Positions 24,428 through 34,682 of a stretch of DNA of 64,000 nt are shown here, piece by piece (within the stretch, counting starts at the first letter, position 1; the number at the start of each line of letters is the position of its first letter). The stretch is from positions 62,001 to 126,000 of the forward strand of contig URCA01000001.1 of NCBI GenBank assembly GCA_900546265.1, read 5' to 3'. A model generated the notes under the pieces. It did no database searches, was not told the origin of the DNA, and saw nothing but the letters and a program-made list of their open reading frames with translations. The translations under genes and the position numbers were made by a program. The stretch is from an uncultured Oscillospiraceae bacterium (lineage in GTDB: Bacteria > Bacillota > Clostridia > Oscillospirales > Acutalibacteraceae).

Positions 24428-24898
24428 TCAGCCGGGGAAAGGCGGGAACCCGTCGAAATCGCTGTTGTCGATGATCTCCTCAAAATCGTTAGCCCCGCCA
24501 ACCGCAGGCGTCGAAAAATCCGGTTCAAAGCCCGGCGTGGCCGCTTCAGCAGGACCCGAGGCGGTCTTCTGCTGCTCGTTCTTGCTGTCGCCGAAAAACA
24601 CGTTATCCGCGATGATTTCCACCACTGTGCGCTTGTTGCCCTCCTTGTCTGTGAATTTGCGGGTTTCCAGCCGCCCGTCCACCGTGACAAGGGAGCCTTT
24701 CACAAAGTATTTGGTGACAAATTCCGCCGTGGCCCGCCAGGCCACTACGTCAAAAAAGTCGGTATCCCGTTCTCCGTTTCCGTTTTTGTAGTTGCGCTGA
24801 TTGGCGATGGAGAAGCTGGTGACGGATATGTTGCTCTGGGTGGTACGCAGTTCAGGATCGCGGGTCATTCTTCCGGTCATGGTAATTCTGTTCAGCAT
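24428..24898 (-). CDS. ssb: Single-stranded DNA-binding protein
   Basis: A 156-aa SSB with a complete OB fold: MLNRITMTGRMTRDPELR, FSIANQRNYKNG, DFFDVVAWRATAEFV, KGSLVTVDGRL. The acidic tail ends DFDGFPPFPG, close to the usual DDDIPF tip that recruits replication partners. The ATG at 24898 has AGAGG upstream. It would protect element DNA and serve the Rad52-type annealing protein in the other operon. This is an accessory copy; the housekeeping SSB normally lies by rpsR. Confidence 0.95.
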   Translation of the reverse strand: MLNRITMTGRMTRDPELRTTQSNISVTSFSIANQRNYKNGNGERDTDFFDVVAWRATAEFVTKYFVKGSLVTVDGRLETRKFTDKEGNKRTVVEIIADNVFFGDSKNEQQKTASGPAEAATPGFEPDFSTPAVGGANDFEEIIDNSDFDGFPPFPG

Positions 24899-24939
24899 AG
24901 CTTTTTACCTCTTTCGTTCATATTTTGGATTTCTAAAAG

Positions 24940-25167
24940 TCAGGCGTGCAGCTTTGTCCCACAGGTCGGGCAATAATTCAGCGGCTCGAAATCGTAGCTG
25001 GTACGACCGCAATAATAGCCGTTATAAAATGTTTTATGCACAAGAGCGGCGCCATACCGTGCTTCTGTTACACCGCTTCTGCCATCCCGGTTGTTACTGT
25101 AATATTCGTCCATATCTTTTAATTTATGATACCATTCGCAAAACGGGCACGGCGTGGCATTCTCCAT
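24940..25167 (-). CDS. Small zinc-ribbon protein
   Basis: A 75-aa protein with two cysteine pairs, CPFC at residues 7-10 and CPTC near 66-69, so it probably binds one zinc ion. The middle is rich in Tyr and polar residues. The ATG at 25167 has AGGAAAGGAG upstream. It lies between moxR exon 2 and ssb. No specific function is recognised. Confidence 0.72.
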   Translation of the reverse strand: MENATPCPFCEWYHKLKDMDEYYSNNRDGRSGVTEARYGAALVHKTFYNGYYCGRTSYDFEPLNYCPTCGTKLHA

Positions 25168-25192
25168 TCCTACGGCTCCTTTCCTAAAGATG

Positions 25193-26067
25193 TTAGGCGC
25201 TCATCTGCTTGTAGGCTTTCAGCTCCGGCAGCGGCAGATAGGTAAAGGCGGTCTTGGCGTGGGCTTCGCGGCTGATGCCCTCCAGCGTGGCGATCATACC
25301 TTCTACAGCGGAATGGGCGGGATCAGCTTCAGCCAGACCGGACTTCATCTGCTCGGCCTCGTTGTAAACCGCCAGCAGGCCATTGCGCAGGGCGATTAAG
25401 GCCAAGCCAAAATTGTCGGCGCTGTCAAATTCGTCCTGATACTGGTAGGCTCGTGCCAGCAGCTCGTCCAGCTTGTCTCCCAGCGGGTTTTCGGTCAGGC
25501 GGATGATCGTCTCCTGAACAATCTCCCGGTCTTCCGGCTTATCCCACAGGTAGTTGACGAGGGCTTTCATATCCTGCGGCCGGGCGGTATCCTGGCCAGC
25601 CAGCCAGGCTTCTGCCTGCACGACAAGGCTAAAGTTGAAGTATTTGCGATCCGTAACGGAGATTCCCTTACGGCGCAGTTCACACAGGATATTGTCGGCG
25701 AGTTCGTTGATGCTGCCTGGGATTTTCACCGACCTGACCTCTTTCTGCATTTGGTATAATTCATCCAACGATATTTCCTTTTCGGAGATCCGTTGCAAAC
25801 CGTCCGGCACGAAATTTGCCGGATCCTGTTTCATGGCAAGGATCCTCATGCGGTTGGCCTTGTCCTCAACATACCGGGTGTTCACCTTGAAATCAAAGCG
25901 GTCGTACAGCGCCCGCAGCGATTTTTCCTCCGGGGTGTGGAAGTTGGGGATTTCGTTGGATGCGGCGAAAAAGCTGATGACGGGAATAGACACGGAAATG
26001 CCTTCGTTGGTATAGGTGTGCTCGTTCAGGGCTTTCAGCAGGCTGTTGAGCACTCCGTCGTTGGCCT
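25193..26067 (-). CDS. MoxR-like AAA+ ATPase, exon 2 (C-terminal part)
   Basis: This is the 3' part of the moxR-like gene, split from exon 1 (28544-29045) by a group II intron. It opens with AG, completing the AAG lysine codon, then ANDGVLNSLLKALNEH, the MoxR Walker-B-following helix, and sensor motif FFAASNEIP. The rest is the AAA+ lid and a helical C-terminus (290 residues from exon 2). Joining the exons gives a 458-aa protein with no frameshift. Without splicing, only a stray start near 26095 could express this part. It should act with the vWA protein at 22783-24333. Confidence 0.88.
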
Positions 26068-28543
26068 GTAGGCTAAGCGTCCAGCGCCTTACCATATTAC
26101 TATGGCAGGTTTCCGGGCGCTCGCCCCCGAACCGGACTTACACCTCTCGATGTATCCGGCTCTCCACTTACAATCAGTCCATTTTGTTGCCGTGGATTTT
26201 GCGATGGCATTCTTCACACACAGCAAGAGTTTTGCGCTTACGGGAAATCATAAACTGTTCCCACGGTTCTTTGCCCTTTAAGTTTTTGAGTTTGCGCACG
26301 TGATGCATTTGTATAGGTGTGTTTTCCTTTCCACAAAGTTCGCATTTTACAGCTTTGAGCCGTTCTATAAGACTGGCTCGTCCACTATACACGATTGTTT
26401 GGGGAATCAAGTCGCAATCTTCAGCAATAATCTTTTTTCGCTTGAATCCCTCATTGTAAAACAAGGTGATATGCTCTCGTCCTCTGCTGTCCGTATATCT
26501 TACTCCCAGACCCTTGTCAATTCTCATGCGTTTAATAATTGCGCTTTTAGAAGTTCGATATTTCGTTGCAAAGGTTTTGAGCATACTGTACTGCATCACG
26601 TATTTGAGGTTGTTAATGATACCGCTATTAAGAGCAAGTGCGTAGTAATTGTAGAAGCCTCTGATTTCCGCATTGTAGCGTGATAGGATTTCCAAATCGT
26701 CATTGTTTCTCAGATATGCTCTTGCCTGCGGTTTCCATACCTCTTTCCCATTGTGAACGACAATTTTCATCGCATCATATTCCAGCAGTTTATCTCTGAT
26801 TTTTTCTGTCGGGATTTTGAGAACGATTTTGCCGTTGTTATAGCGGGTTGGGGCATGATTCCTTCCGGGCATGGGTAACTGCGAGTATCTGACTGAGATT
26901 TCATACCCAAGAAAATGTGCGGGGGAGGCTGCATGGGTAATTAAAGTCTTTTCATCCGAAAGGTTTAACCTCAGTTTATCTGATAGGAAGTTTTTGAGGT
27001 CTTGTTTGATTTTCCTGCAATCCTCTTTACTTCCAATGACACCGATCAGGAAGTCGTCAGCATAGCGTTCATAGCGAAGACGCTTGAAGTTTTCATCCAT
27101 ATCTACTTTACTATGAATGGTACGTCGTTGCTGTTCGATTTCCTTTATATGGTTAAGGATTTCCTGTCGTTTTTCTGTTGTGTCAGCCCTTTTGAGGCGA
27201 TATTCCCATTTTCTGAGCGTATGTTGTGTCTCTGTGTATTCAGGGTTATGAGCTCTGCGCACACCGATACTAAATTTCTCGGCATATTCCTTCATGTACT
27301 TATCCAGCTTATCAAGATAGACATTTGCTAAGATGGGGCTGATGATCCCCCCTTGTGGCGTACCGCTGTAAGTCTTGTGGAACTGCCATTCTTCCATATA
27401 TCCTGCATTTAGGAACTTCCGGATCAATCTTAGAAAACGGGCATCATTAATACGCTCAGCCAGAATGTTTATAAGTACATCGTGGTTAATCATATCAAAA
27501 AATGCTTCGATGTCTCCCTCGATAAACCATTTGCATCCAGTGTAGTATTTTTGTATGCAGGCAAGGGCTGTATGACAGCTTCGGTTTGGCCTAAACCCGT
27601 GAGAAGTTTCTTCAAAATGGCCTTCGTATATGCTTTCCAATATCATCCGGATAACCTCTTGCAGAAGTTTGTCATCGAATGATGGAATGCCTAAAGGCCG
27701 CTTTTTCCCATTCTTTTTAGGAATGTATTTTCTGCGGGCCGGAGCCGGGTGATAACTTTCAGATTTCAAGCTGGCAATTAGATTATCGATACGCTTCAGG
27801 GACATTCCGTCAATAGTACGGTTATCCGCCCCTTTTGTCATGTTACCCTGCTTGGTATAGATTTTCTGATAGGCTACATAGTACATTTCAGGATTATAGA
27901 GCAGTCGATAAATGCGCTCATACTGATAGGAAAGTTCTTTACTGTGCATGGATAGACTGTTCAGCACATTTACTGGATTTCTCATAGTGTCTCACACACC
28001 TTCTCAATATTTGACTGAGGTTGTAAGCTGCCTCCCTTCGCCATGTGGACGGCTTTCCCGTCCTCAGACTACTATGGAGGCTCCGTTGCCATACCGGATA
28101 TTCAGTGCCTAAGCACATAGCCCTTACGGGCGTTCCGGGTTAGGCAATCCCCGTTTAGTAAGGCAATAACTTGGCATGGTGGATTGTCGGATGCGATTTC
28201 CGTCCTTTTCCGCCGATGGCGGCGCACCGCAAAACAAACCTTGGGTACTCTTCTCTTCAAGTGAAAAGTACCTTTTGCGGTATAGCGGCTATAGTCACCT
28301 TCCGCTATAGACACGAGTGGGACTGCTTGGACTGTCGTTCAATCAATCAGGATTTCATCCTCATATCCACCGTTTCATCCAACCATTCAGTCGTGACCGG
28401 GTGACTGGTCAACTTATGGTTTTTCCGACATGCTATGTTCCCCATATGAGTTTCCCCTCAAGGTAAGTCGGCTGATGATAGGCAAAGGCATCTTGCCTAC
28501 TGCTTGCCAAAGCAGATTTATTGTCTCACCATTACGGGCGCAC
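26068..28543 (-). mobile_element. Group II intron inserted in the moxR-like gene
   Basis: The 2476-base intron starts with GTGCG at 28543, matching the GUGYG 5' consensus, and ends with TAC at 26068, matching the AY 3' consensus. A 34-nt domain V hairpin is at 26129-26162 (GAGCCGGATAC...GTAAGTCCGGTTC), followed by a domain VI-like hairpin. Domains I-III occupy about 28000-28543. The ORF is in domain IV. The intron is in the same orientation as the host gene, so splicing would restore moxR. The boundaries are inferred from the reading frames and consensus ends. Confidence 0.92.
26174..27985 (-). CDS. ltrA: Group II intron reverse transcriptase/maturase with HNH endonuclease
   Basis: A 603-aa intron-encoded protein. 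The reverse transcriptase domain has KKRPLGIPSF (94-103), GTPQGGIISPILANVYL (208-224) and the catalytic YADD at 308-311. A maturase (X) domain follows at about 400-520. The C-terminal zinc/HNH endonuclease has CELCGKE, MHHVRKL and CEECHRKIHG. It should assist splicing and retrohome to the same target. The ATG at 27985 has no clear AGGAGG, which is common for intron proteins. The sequence is intact. Confidence 0.96.
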   Translation of the reverse strand: MRNPVNVLNSLSMHSKELSYQYERIYRLLYNPEMYYVAYQKIYTKQGNMTKGADNRTIDGMSLKRIDNLIASLKSESYHPAPARRKYIPKKNGKKRPLGIPSFDDKLLQEVIRMILESIYEGHFEETSHGFRPNRSCHTALACIQKYYTGCKWFIEGDIEAFFDMINHDVLINILAERINDARFLRLIRKFLNAGYMEEWQFHKTYSGTPQGGIISPILANVYLDKLDKYMKEYAEKFSIGVRRAHNPEYTETQHTLRKWEYRLKRADTTEKRQEILNHIKEIEQQRRTIHSKVDMDENFKRLRYERYADDFLIGVIGSKEDCRKIKQDLKNFLSDKLRLNLSDEKTLITHAASPAHFLGYEISVRYSQLPMPGRNHAPTRYNNGKIVLKIPTEKIRDKLLEYDAMKIVVHNGKEVWKPQARAYLRNNDDLEILSRYNAEIRGFYNYYALALNSGIINNLKYVMQYSMLKTFATKYRTSKSAIIKRMRIDKGLGVRYTDSRGREHITLFYNEGFKRKKIIAEDCDLIPQTIVYSGRASLIERLKAVKCELCGKENTPIQMHHVRKLKNLKGKEPWEQFMISRKRKTLAVCEECHRKIHGNKMD

Positions 28544-29045
28544 TGAAGATTTCGTCGAGAAAACAGACGTGGCTTTCCGGTATCTTGTTTGCAGTCACCA
28601 TTTCCGGCATGCCCTCGTGCTGTAACGCCAGCGCCGCTTTATAGCGGTTCATCCGGCCGTGCAGCTCGCCTATCTCGGCAAATCCACGGTCGTCCTGGGC
28701 GCTGCTCATCAGCTCGGCCAGCCGCTTGCGCATCTGTGCATAGCGGGGATCGTTGTTGAGGACGGCGTGGGAAACATGGCCCGGGATGATGCTGGCTAAA
28801 TCCAATCTCCCGAAAAGCTGCTCCTGATCCGTCCCCTTGCTCATGAGGATGTCAAATTGCTTGGCGCCCGTGATATGGGAGCGGAACAGGTCGATGGCCT
28901 GGGATTTTGCCTGGCCGGGTTCGCCGAGTACAAACAGGTTCTTCCCGGTGAGCAGGGTCAGGGCGATGGTATGTACCAGCTCTTCACGTTCGGCCAGTTC
29001 ACCGCACACCTCTTCAATCAGGGCGTTCATCTTGTCGTTGAGCAT
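28544..29045 (-). CDS. MoxR-like AAA+ ATPase, exon 1 (N-terminal part)
   Basis: Encodes the first 167 residues and one base of the next codon. The P-loop GEPGQAKS is at 41-48 and the Walker B VCFLDEIF ends exactly at the intron boundary. The ATG at 29045 has GAGGTGAAG upstream. If the intron is not removed, translation runs only seven codons into the intron (SAPVMVRQ) and stops, leaving a truncated ATPase. MoxR proteins are AAA+ chaperones that partner with vWA proteins. Confidence 0.9.
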
Positions 29046-29069
29046 AACTTCACCTCATAGAATTTGGAT

Positions 29070-29354
29070 TTAATATTCCTGTGGCAACATCACGGTGGTA
29101 TAGCTTCTGTCGGCCTCTGTTATAATCCAGATTTTCTTTTGCAATTCTTTGCTGACATATGCGGCAAAGATCCTGTTCTCACCATTGGCTACAGCCGCAT
29201 TGTTGGCTTCACAATCCCTTGCGGAGAGTTCGCCCCAGTCGCACGGCTGATACCGATTGAGCGAGGTCGCTACGAAGCGCTGGAATGCTGTGTCATCTTC
29301 CATTGCTGCCGATATCCCATATGTCGCTGTCAGCCGTCCAAGTTCGAACTGCAT
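29070..29354 (-). CDS. Small 'plasmid-related' protein (DWG/ITEADRS family)
   Basis: A 94-aa protein from the ATG at 29354, with AAGGAGG upstream; earlier codons belong to the overlapping 3' end of the clamp gene. The layout MQFELGRLTATYGI...CDWGELSARDCEANNAAVANGENRIFAAY and IWIITEADRSYTTVMLPQEY matches a small protein family common on plasmids and integrative elements, with no known function. A divergent relative is fused in the protein at 14699-15199. It probably marks the element rather than a cellular pathway. Confidence 0.8.
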   Translation of the reverse strand: MQFELGRLTATYGISAAMEDDTAFQRFVATSLNRYQPCDWGELSARDCEANNAAVANGENRIFAAYVSKELQKKIWIITEADRSYTTVMLPQEY

Positions 29355-29367
29355 ATAGTTGGCCTCC

Positions 29368-30552
29368 TTATGCCGCTTTAGTGGTGGTTTGGGTTTTGTT
29401 TTTCGATTTCTTTGCTCTCGGCGTCTTTGCTGCTTTCTCAACCTCCTTTTTCACAATTCTGACAGGTCCGCGGGGGCATACGAAATAACGGCATTGGTTG
29501 GCCTCCAGGATTAGAAGCCCGTTTTCGTCGAGCAAAAGGCGCAAGGGGCCGGATGTGTTCCGCAGACAACTCAGCAGCAGCCGACAGTCGAAATGGAATC
29601 CGTCTTTCGGCGTGGGAGTCGTATCCGCCGCTTTGATAGCGGAAGAGGAATGGCCGCTTGCAGTTTCAGCACGCAAAGTAATATTGTCGGACTCGATGTA
29701 CAGATCGACACAAGGATCATCGCCTTCCAAAAACAAAGCCGATACGTTTTGTATCTGATCCGTTAGGCTCCCGGCGTCGGTCATCGCCTGATAAGCCGGC
29801 TGAACACGCTCCAGTATCCGGCTGCCCGCCAGGTATTTCCCAGCGAACATCATGCTGGAGAAAAACAGATTCTCCTTCATGAATACCGCATACTTGCCGG
29901 AAATCCCCACAAACAGCTCATCAGAAGAGTTGACGATGGAGGATAAGATCCGAACGGCCTTTTCGTGGAGAAGCAATTCCAGATTGCCGTCCGCACAGTG
30001 CGGAGAAGTGGCTAATGCGACCGACAGGCCATTGGTGGCCTCCGCCGTCGTCAGGCCGTCCGCGAAAGAGAGCCGCACATATTGCAGGGATACTTTGGCC
30101 GGATCGGTTGTTTTACCGTCGGCGGCAAACATGGTTTTGTGGAAAAGGTCGTTGAGCCCCTGCACCCGGATGGTATCCTCCGGGAAGGGGATTTGCAGCC
30201 GTGGGAACGCTTTAGCTTGCAGAAACGGGAGTGAAAAAGAAGCGCTTTCGGAATGGATCAGCACGGCCCCTTTGTCGCTGTGAAACGATACCGTATTCCC
30301 GGCGAGCTTGTCCAGAACTTTGGCGATTAGCGGCGTAAGGATGATGCTGCCGCTTTCCTCTACCTGTTCCTTCCGAATCCGCCGCTGAATATGAGTGCGG
30401 ATGTCGGTGCCTGTAACGGTCAACAGACCGGCGGATGCATCCGCTTCGATGAGAACCCCGGCAATTTCCGGGATATCCCTGTTGGGCCGGACGACCTTCA
30501 GAACCGTTTTTACAGCTTCCAGCAGTAGAAGACGGTTGGCTGTGAATTTCAT
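29368..30552 (-). CDS. DNA polymerase III beta sliding-clamp homologue
   Basis: A 394-aa DnaN-like protein. The start MKFTANRLLLLEAVKTVLKVV, the first-domain stretch LTVTGTDIRTHI and three repeating clamp domains of about 120 residues each are visible. A lysine-rich tail (AAKTPRAKKSKNKTQ) follows the third domain and is unusual. The ATG at 30552 has AAGGAG upstream. It is divergent from housekeeping DnaN and would give the element its own processivity clamp, or titrate the host clamp. No replicative polymerase gene is seen in the window. Confidence 0.85.
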   Translation of the reverse strand: MKFTANRLLLLEAVKTVLKVVRPNRDIPEIAGVLIEADASAGLLTVTGTDIRTHIQRRIRKEQVEESGSIILTPLIAKVLDKLAGNTVSFHSDKGAVLIHSESASFSLPFLQAKAFPRLQIPFPEDTIRVQGLNDLFHKTMFAADGKTTDPAKVSLQYVRLSFADGLTTAEATNGLSVALATSPHCADGNLELLLHEKAVRILSSIVNSSDELFVGISGKYAVFMKENLFFSSMMFAGKYLAGSRILERVQPAYQAMTDAGSLTDQIQNVSALFLEGDDPCVDLYIESDNITLRAETASGHSSSAIKAADTTPTPKDGFHFDCRLLLSCLRNTSGPLRLLLDENGLLILEANQCRYFVCPRGPVRIVKKEVEKAAKTPRAKKSKNKTQTTTKAA

Positions 30553-30614
30553 AATAAGCTGCACTCCTTGTTCGTAGCGATTGTAGAATTCTTTGTTTTC
30601 TTATACGCTCTCGT

Positions 30615-31436
30615 CTAAATATTTTTCTTTTCTTCGTGCTGCTTACGGTCATATAGATAGGATGCAAACTCGTATTCCGTTTTGGTGATCGGAAAAGACA
30701 AAGCGTAGTTTTCCTGTGGAAGAACAAGGCGATATTCTTTTTGGAGCCGCTTTCCAGCCTTGTTCCTGATCTCTGGATGATAACCGCCAGAAATACAATG
30801 AATCGTGTGCTCAAGGCTTGTTTGTACACCGTCAGGATAGCGATACACTTTCAATAAAATGGCAAGCACCCGGCCAAGCTGAAGCTCGGTCATAGTATCA
30901 CCCCAGCCGAGAAGAGCTGCGCGTTTCTTTTCCTTTTCCTGCTTCAACCGTATTTCTTCCTCTTCCTTCTCCATAAGGCGCTTTTTCTCCGACTCCATTT
31001 TCTGCTGCTTCAACGCATCCTGCCGTTCTCTGCGCAACTTCGCATATGCTTCGGCTCTGTTCGGATCGAAATGCCTTACAAATTCGATTAGAGGATTTCC
31101 GATAAATCCGCCTTTTTCCACCTGCCTGTCTATCGCTTCCAGGAAATTTCGAGAAGTATCCAGCCCGTTGCGGATGCTATCCTGCTTGAATTCTTCTACG
31201 TTCCTTTCCTCCAAAAAGGAAAGGGCGCCCAGATCAAGCCCCACAGGACAGTCCGGAAAAACAACATATATCCGGCATTGCTCGTAATCCCGGTTCACCA
31301 TTTCTGTCCGGCTTTTATAGATAGTATTGGTGATCGGTTGCACCTCGACATAATGGCGTACCGCTTTCTTGCCGTCACATCCATAGGTGAGCATTGGGAT
31401 TTTGCAAAAAGGGGTATTTAGTTCATTAAATTTCAT
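30615..31436 (-). CDS. Hypothetical protein with charged coiled-coil
   Basis: A 273-aa protein from the ATG at 31436, which has AGGAGGT upstream. The N-terminal ~140 residues look globular (MLTYGCDGKKAVRHYVEVQP). From about 150 to 205 there is a long Glu/Lys/Arg-rich helix (AYAKLRRERQDALKQQKMES). The C-terminal 70 residues include ELQLGRVLAILLKVYRYPDG. No family is recognised. It lies between the helicase and the clamp, so a replication role is plausible but unproven. Confidence 0.65.
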   Translation of the reverse strand: MKFNELNTPFCKIPMLTYGCDGKKAVRHYVEVQPITNTIYKSRTEMVNRDYEQCRIYVVFPDCPVGLDLGALSFLEERNVEEFKQDSIRNGLDTSRNFLEAIDRQVEKGGFIGNPLIEFVRHFDPNRAEAYAKLRRERQDALKQQKMESEKKRLMEKEEEEIRLKQEKEKKRAALLGWGDTMTELQLGRVLAILLKVYRYPDGVQTSLEHTIHCISGGYHPEIRNKAGKRLQKEYRLVLPQENYALSFPITKTEYEFASYLYDRKQHEEKKNI

Positions 31437-31564
31437 AATTGTTACGTACCTCCTGTTTATTTTACAAATGTTGAGAACTGCTTCTGTTGAGACTGTTTCA
31501 CCAAATTGGGCGGGCCGAATCCATACCGATAATACGTATTCCTTTGTTAGACAAACATCGCTTT

Positions 31565-34500
31565 TCATGAAGCCAACAGGTCAAAAATACTGATTTGGCC
31601 TGTGTCTTTCACTCCGGCGCGTTTTGTTTCTGAACAGGGCGGTACAGGAAGCAAAATTGACTGCTGTACTGGCAGCAACTGTTCCTCTGGCTCTGCCGGA
31701 GCAGAGTACTTTTCGGCTACGGCCGGTTTCGGACGGTTCCCGATGATCGCCATTTTCTTGAAGCTCGCCGCCAGATCCTCCACGTCGTCCTTCAGGCCGC
31801 GCATCAGTTCCTTGGCAAGCTGGGTGGTGAGATCCTGGCAGTCGGACATGGCTGCCAGCCCTTCGTCGGAGATCTGTCCTTCAATGACGGTGGCTGCCGA
31901 CAGCTTGGACGCCATCAGGCGGAGCGCCTTGTGCTGCATGGTGTCGGCATAGTAGAGCATATAGATCTCCACCTTGGGCGCTGTCTGGTTGATCCGCCAG
32001 CTTCGGCGGGACGCCTGCCGGAACACATAGAGGTTGAAGGCGATGTTGTAGAATATCAGGGTGGTAAAAGCGTTCAAATCGAGTCCCGTTTCCACAAGGG
32101 CAGAATTGGTGATTAGCACCTTTACCTCTTCGCGCACACGCTTGTCCACCCATTCTTCCCGCTGCACAGTCGGCACTTTCTGATCCAGAATGGCGGCTTT
32201 GACGCCTTTTTCTGTCAGCAGCTTATGGAGCCGCTCCTGTGTGTCCAGCCGTACCCATGCGGTGTAGACGATGACACGCTCGCCAGCCTGAACCTTTCGG
32301 TCGATCAGGTCGAGCAAAACCTCGTCCTTGGGCTGTAAGTCATCCGCGCTGCCGATGTCTTTGGGAGCCGAGAGCACATTCATGCCTTCCTCCTCCACAA
32401 AAGGGTTGCGGATCGGCTCATGGCCGTAGGGCTGGTCGGGATAAGCGGACAGCAGGTTCAGATACGCGGACATCACCCGTTTGCCGATCCGCGGCGCCTT
32501 CCTCATCAGATGCCGGAAGTTGTTTTGCAGAGCGTCGTATTCCTTTTGGACTTCCGGCAGCATGGCGCAGGGGATGGGGATTTCCTCATAGTCGGGCAGC
32601 TCCTTTCCCATGTCGTTCAGCGACAGGAACACCGCGTTTTCCAGTAGGAACCGGGAATATACAATTGGCGAAACCCCCGGCAGAAACCGTTCCCGCACCT
32701 TGTGCTTTTTGGATTTGGATGTGCTGTTGTATTGGGTAGTCTCTTCTTCGTATAGCTCCTCCAGCACCCCGTACTGCAAACAAAAATCCCGCGGCCGTTT
32801 GTACGCCTGGTTGTCCAGCAGCATCAGATGTGCTTTTAAGCGAAAGAGCAAATAGAAGATCCCCTTGGCGTACCCGTTGACGAGGGTGGCGGTCATGCCT
32901 AGCACTTTACCGGCGATCCCGGCCAGTTCCGCCATGGCCTTGTCCCTGGGCGCTTTCGCCGCTGTACTGGTGCAGCTCATCCACGATGAGCGCGTCGATC
33001 CGTTTTACCTTTTTCTTGAGATAGGCGGACAGCGGATACCGCCGGTAGGCGCCGGCTGCGGGAAAAAGACCGTCCGGATTCTCCAACACTTCCGAGATCT
33101 TCCCACTGAACATCTTTTTGCAGGTTTTGGCCGCCTGATACGCAAACAAGCGATGAACGTAGCCATAACCGCCGATGCGCACCCACTGGGTTCGCTTTGG
33201 CGTCAGGTCATCGGGATTCTGGACTGTCCAGAGGGAAGCGCCGCAGAAACGGCAGCGGTGATTGCGGGAATTCTCCTGCTGAAAAAACAGGGCGTCCGCC
33301 TTTACCCAAGCGGAAGTGTCGGGATCGCGCATCTCCTGCACCCTGCCGCAGTCCGGGCAGGTAAAACCTCTCATCCGCCGGTTCCATGCTACGGCCGGAC
33401 GACGCATATACCCGTTGCGGGCGGTTTCTTTGGAAAGGATGCAGAACACCGTTTTGTTTTCCCCTTGGTATCGGTCATACAGCAGGTCGATGTCCCGGAT
33501 GCTGGTTACATATTGGGCAAGGCAGTTCGGGATGGTTTCGTGCAGCTCTCGTACCCATTTTCTGGTCAGATGGGATGGACAGACCACGACGTTGAAGGCT
33601 TTCCGAGCGGTGCGTCTGTCCGCTCTGCCGTGCTGGTAGGCATACAGGGCGGCGGCACCGATCTTACTTTTGCCGGTGCCGCATTCGGCCACTAAAAGCG
33701 CCAGCCTGTCGGTTTCCAGCTGACGCTTGAGGGCCTCCGCCGCACCGAGCTGTGCGTCGAACAGAGAATATCCGGCGTGTGCGATGACATACCGATTGAC
33801 CTCCTGCACCGGCGATGACACCGCTTCCTCGGCCGGATTGAACCGGGGAGGGAAGCAGTCCTTGATCCGCCCGGCGATCTTGTCACCGAACTCCCGCAGG
33901 TAGGCGGTAAAGGATGCGATATACCGGAATACATCCTCTTGGCCGGGGGAACTCCCCGGAATGGCGATGCTGCCGTCCTTCAGGCCGTCTTCCAGTACCT
34001 GGGCGATTTCGCTTTCATCTTCCGATACTCTCATATGCCAGCACTGGAATTTTTGGCCCGGACAGTACACCTTCAGGCGGTTCAGCAAACCGCGCTTTTT
34101 CACTTCCGATAGGAAATATCCCCGGAACTCAGGCAAAAGGGGAACGGAGAGCTTACGGTCCAGTTCGGCGAACAGCTCGTCGCCGCTGGTACAGAAGAAA
34201 TACAGGTTCCGTTTCAGGCTGACCGTTTCCTTTTCGCTTTTGGGGTCGTCCCCCTCCTGGCCGACGGCCAGGGATTGCAGGGGATCGTCCTGAAGCCAGT
34301 GGATTCCCTCGGCGTACACGCCGTCGTGGGAGATCCGCCTTGCATAGTTCCGCCTCCCTTTGCTGTTTAAGCACAGGGAGCCTTTGGAGCCGGTTAGCTC
34401 CAGTTCACAGCCGCCGAGGATGGCGTCGCTCATGGCCTGCACCGTTTCCGGGTATCCGCCGATCCGCAGGGCAACCACATTTTTCTCCTGATCGTATACC

Positions 34501-34580
34501 ACCATGTCCGCATAATTGACGAGGCCCACGGCCATGTCCGCGTCCAGGCAGCGCACACGAACCAGAGATTGGGTTGGCAC
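31565..34580 (-). pseudogene. SNF2/DEAD-like helicase, split by a one-base frameshift
   Basis: Two overlapping frames (34580-32907 and 32980-31565) together encode one helicase. The first has Walker A AECGTGKSKIG, a zinc ribbon (FTCPDCG...CRFCG) and the Walker B box IVDELHQYS. The second resumes at AKAPRDKAMAELAGIAG with GMTATL, VIVYTAWVRL, ITNSALVETGLDLNAFTT and RQASRRSWRINQ, the C-terminal helicase motifs. Total length is 3016 bases; deleting one base near 32949-32960 gives 1004 aa in frame. The GTG at 34580 has AAAGGA upstream. This may be a true mutation, an error in the sequence, or less likely a +1 programmed shift. Confidence 0.82.
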
Positions 34581-34621
34581 GCTTGCATCCGTCCTTTCCG
34601 TTTCAATTTTGGTCTATATAT

Positions 34622-34674
34622 AACGAAAAGGCCGCGCCACTCCCCGATCTCACGGAAAGTTGACGCGGCCTTTT
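34622..34674 (-). terminator. Leader terminator upstream of the helicase operon
   Basis: An 11-bp perfect stem (34664-34674 with 34626-34636), extended by an inner imperfect stem, is followed on the minus strand by TTTTCGTTATA. The T-run is shorter than in copy A. It lies just after conserved leader copy B and about 45 bases before the helicase start. Confidence 0.78.
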
Positions 34675-34682
34675 GCGGTCGC

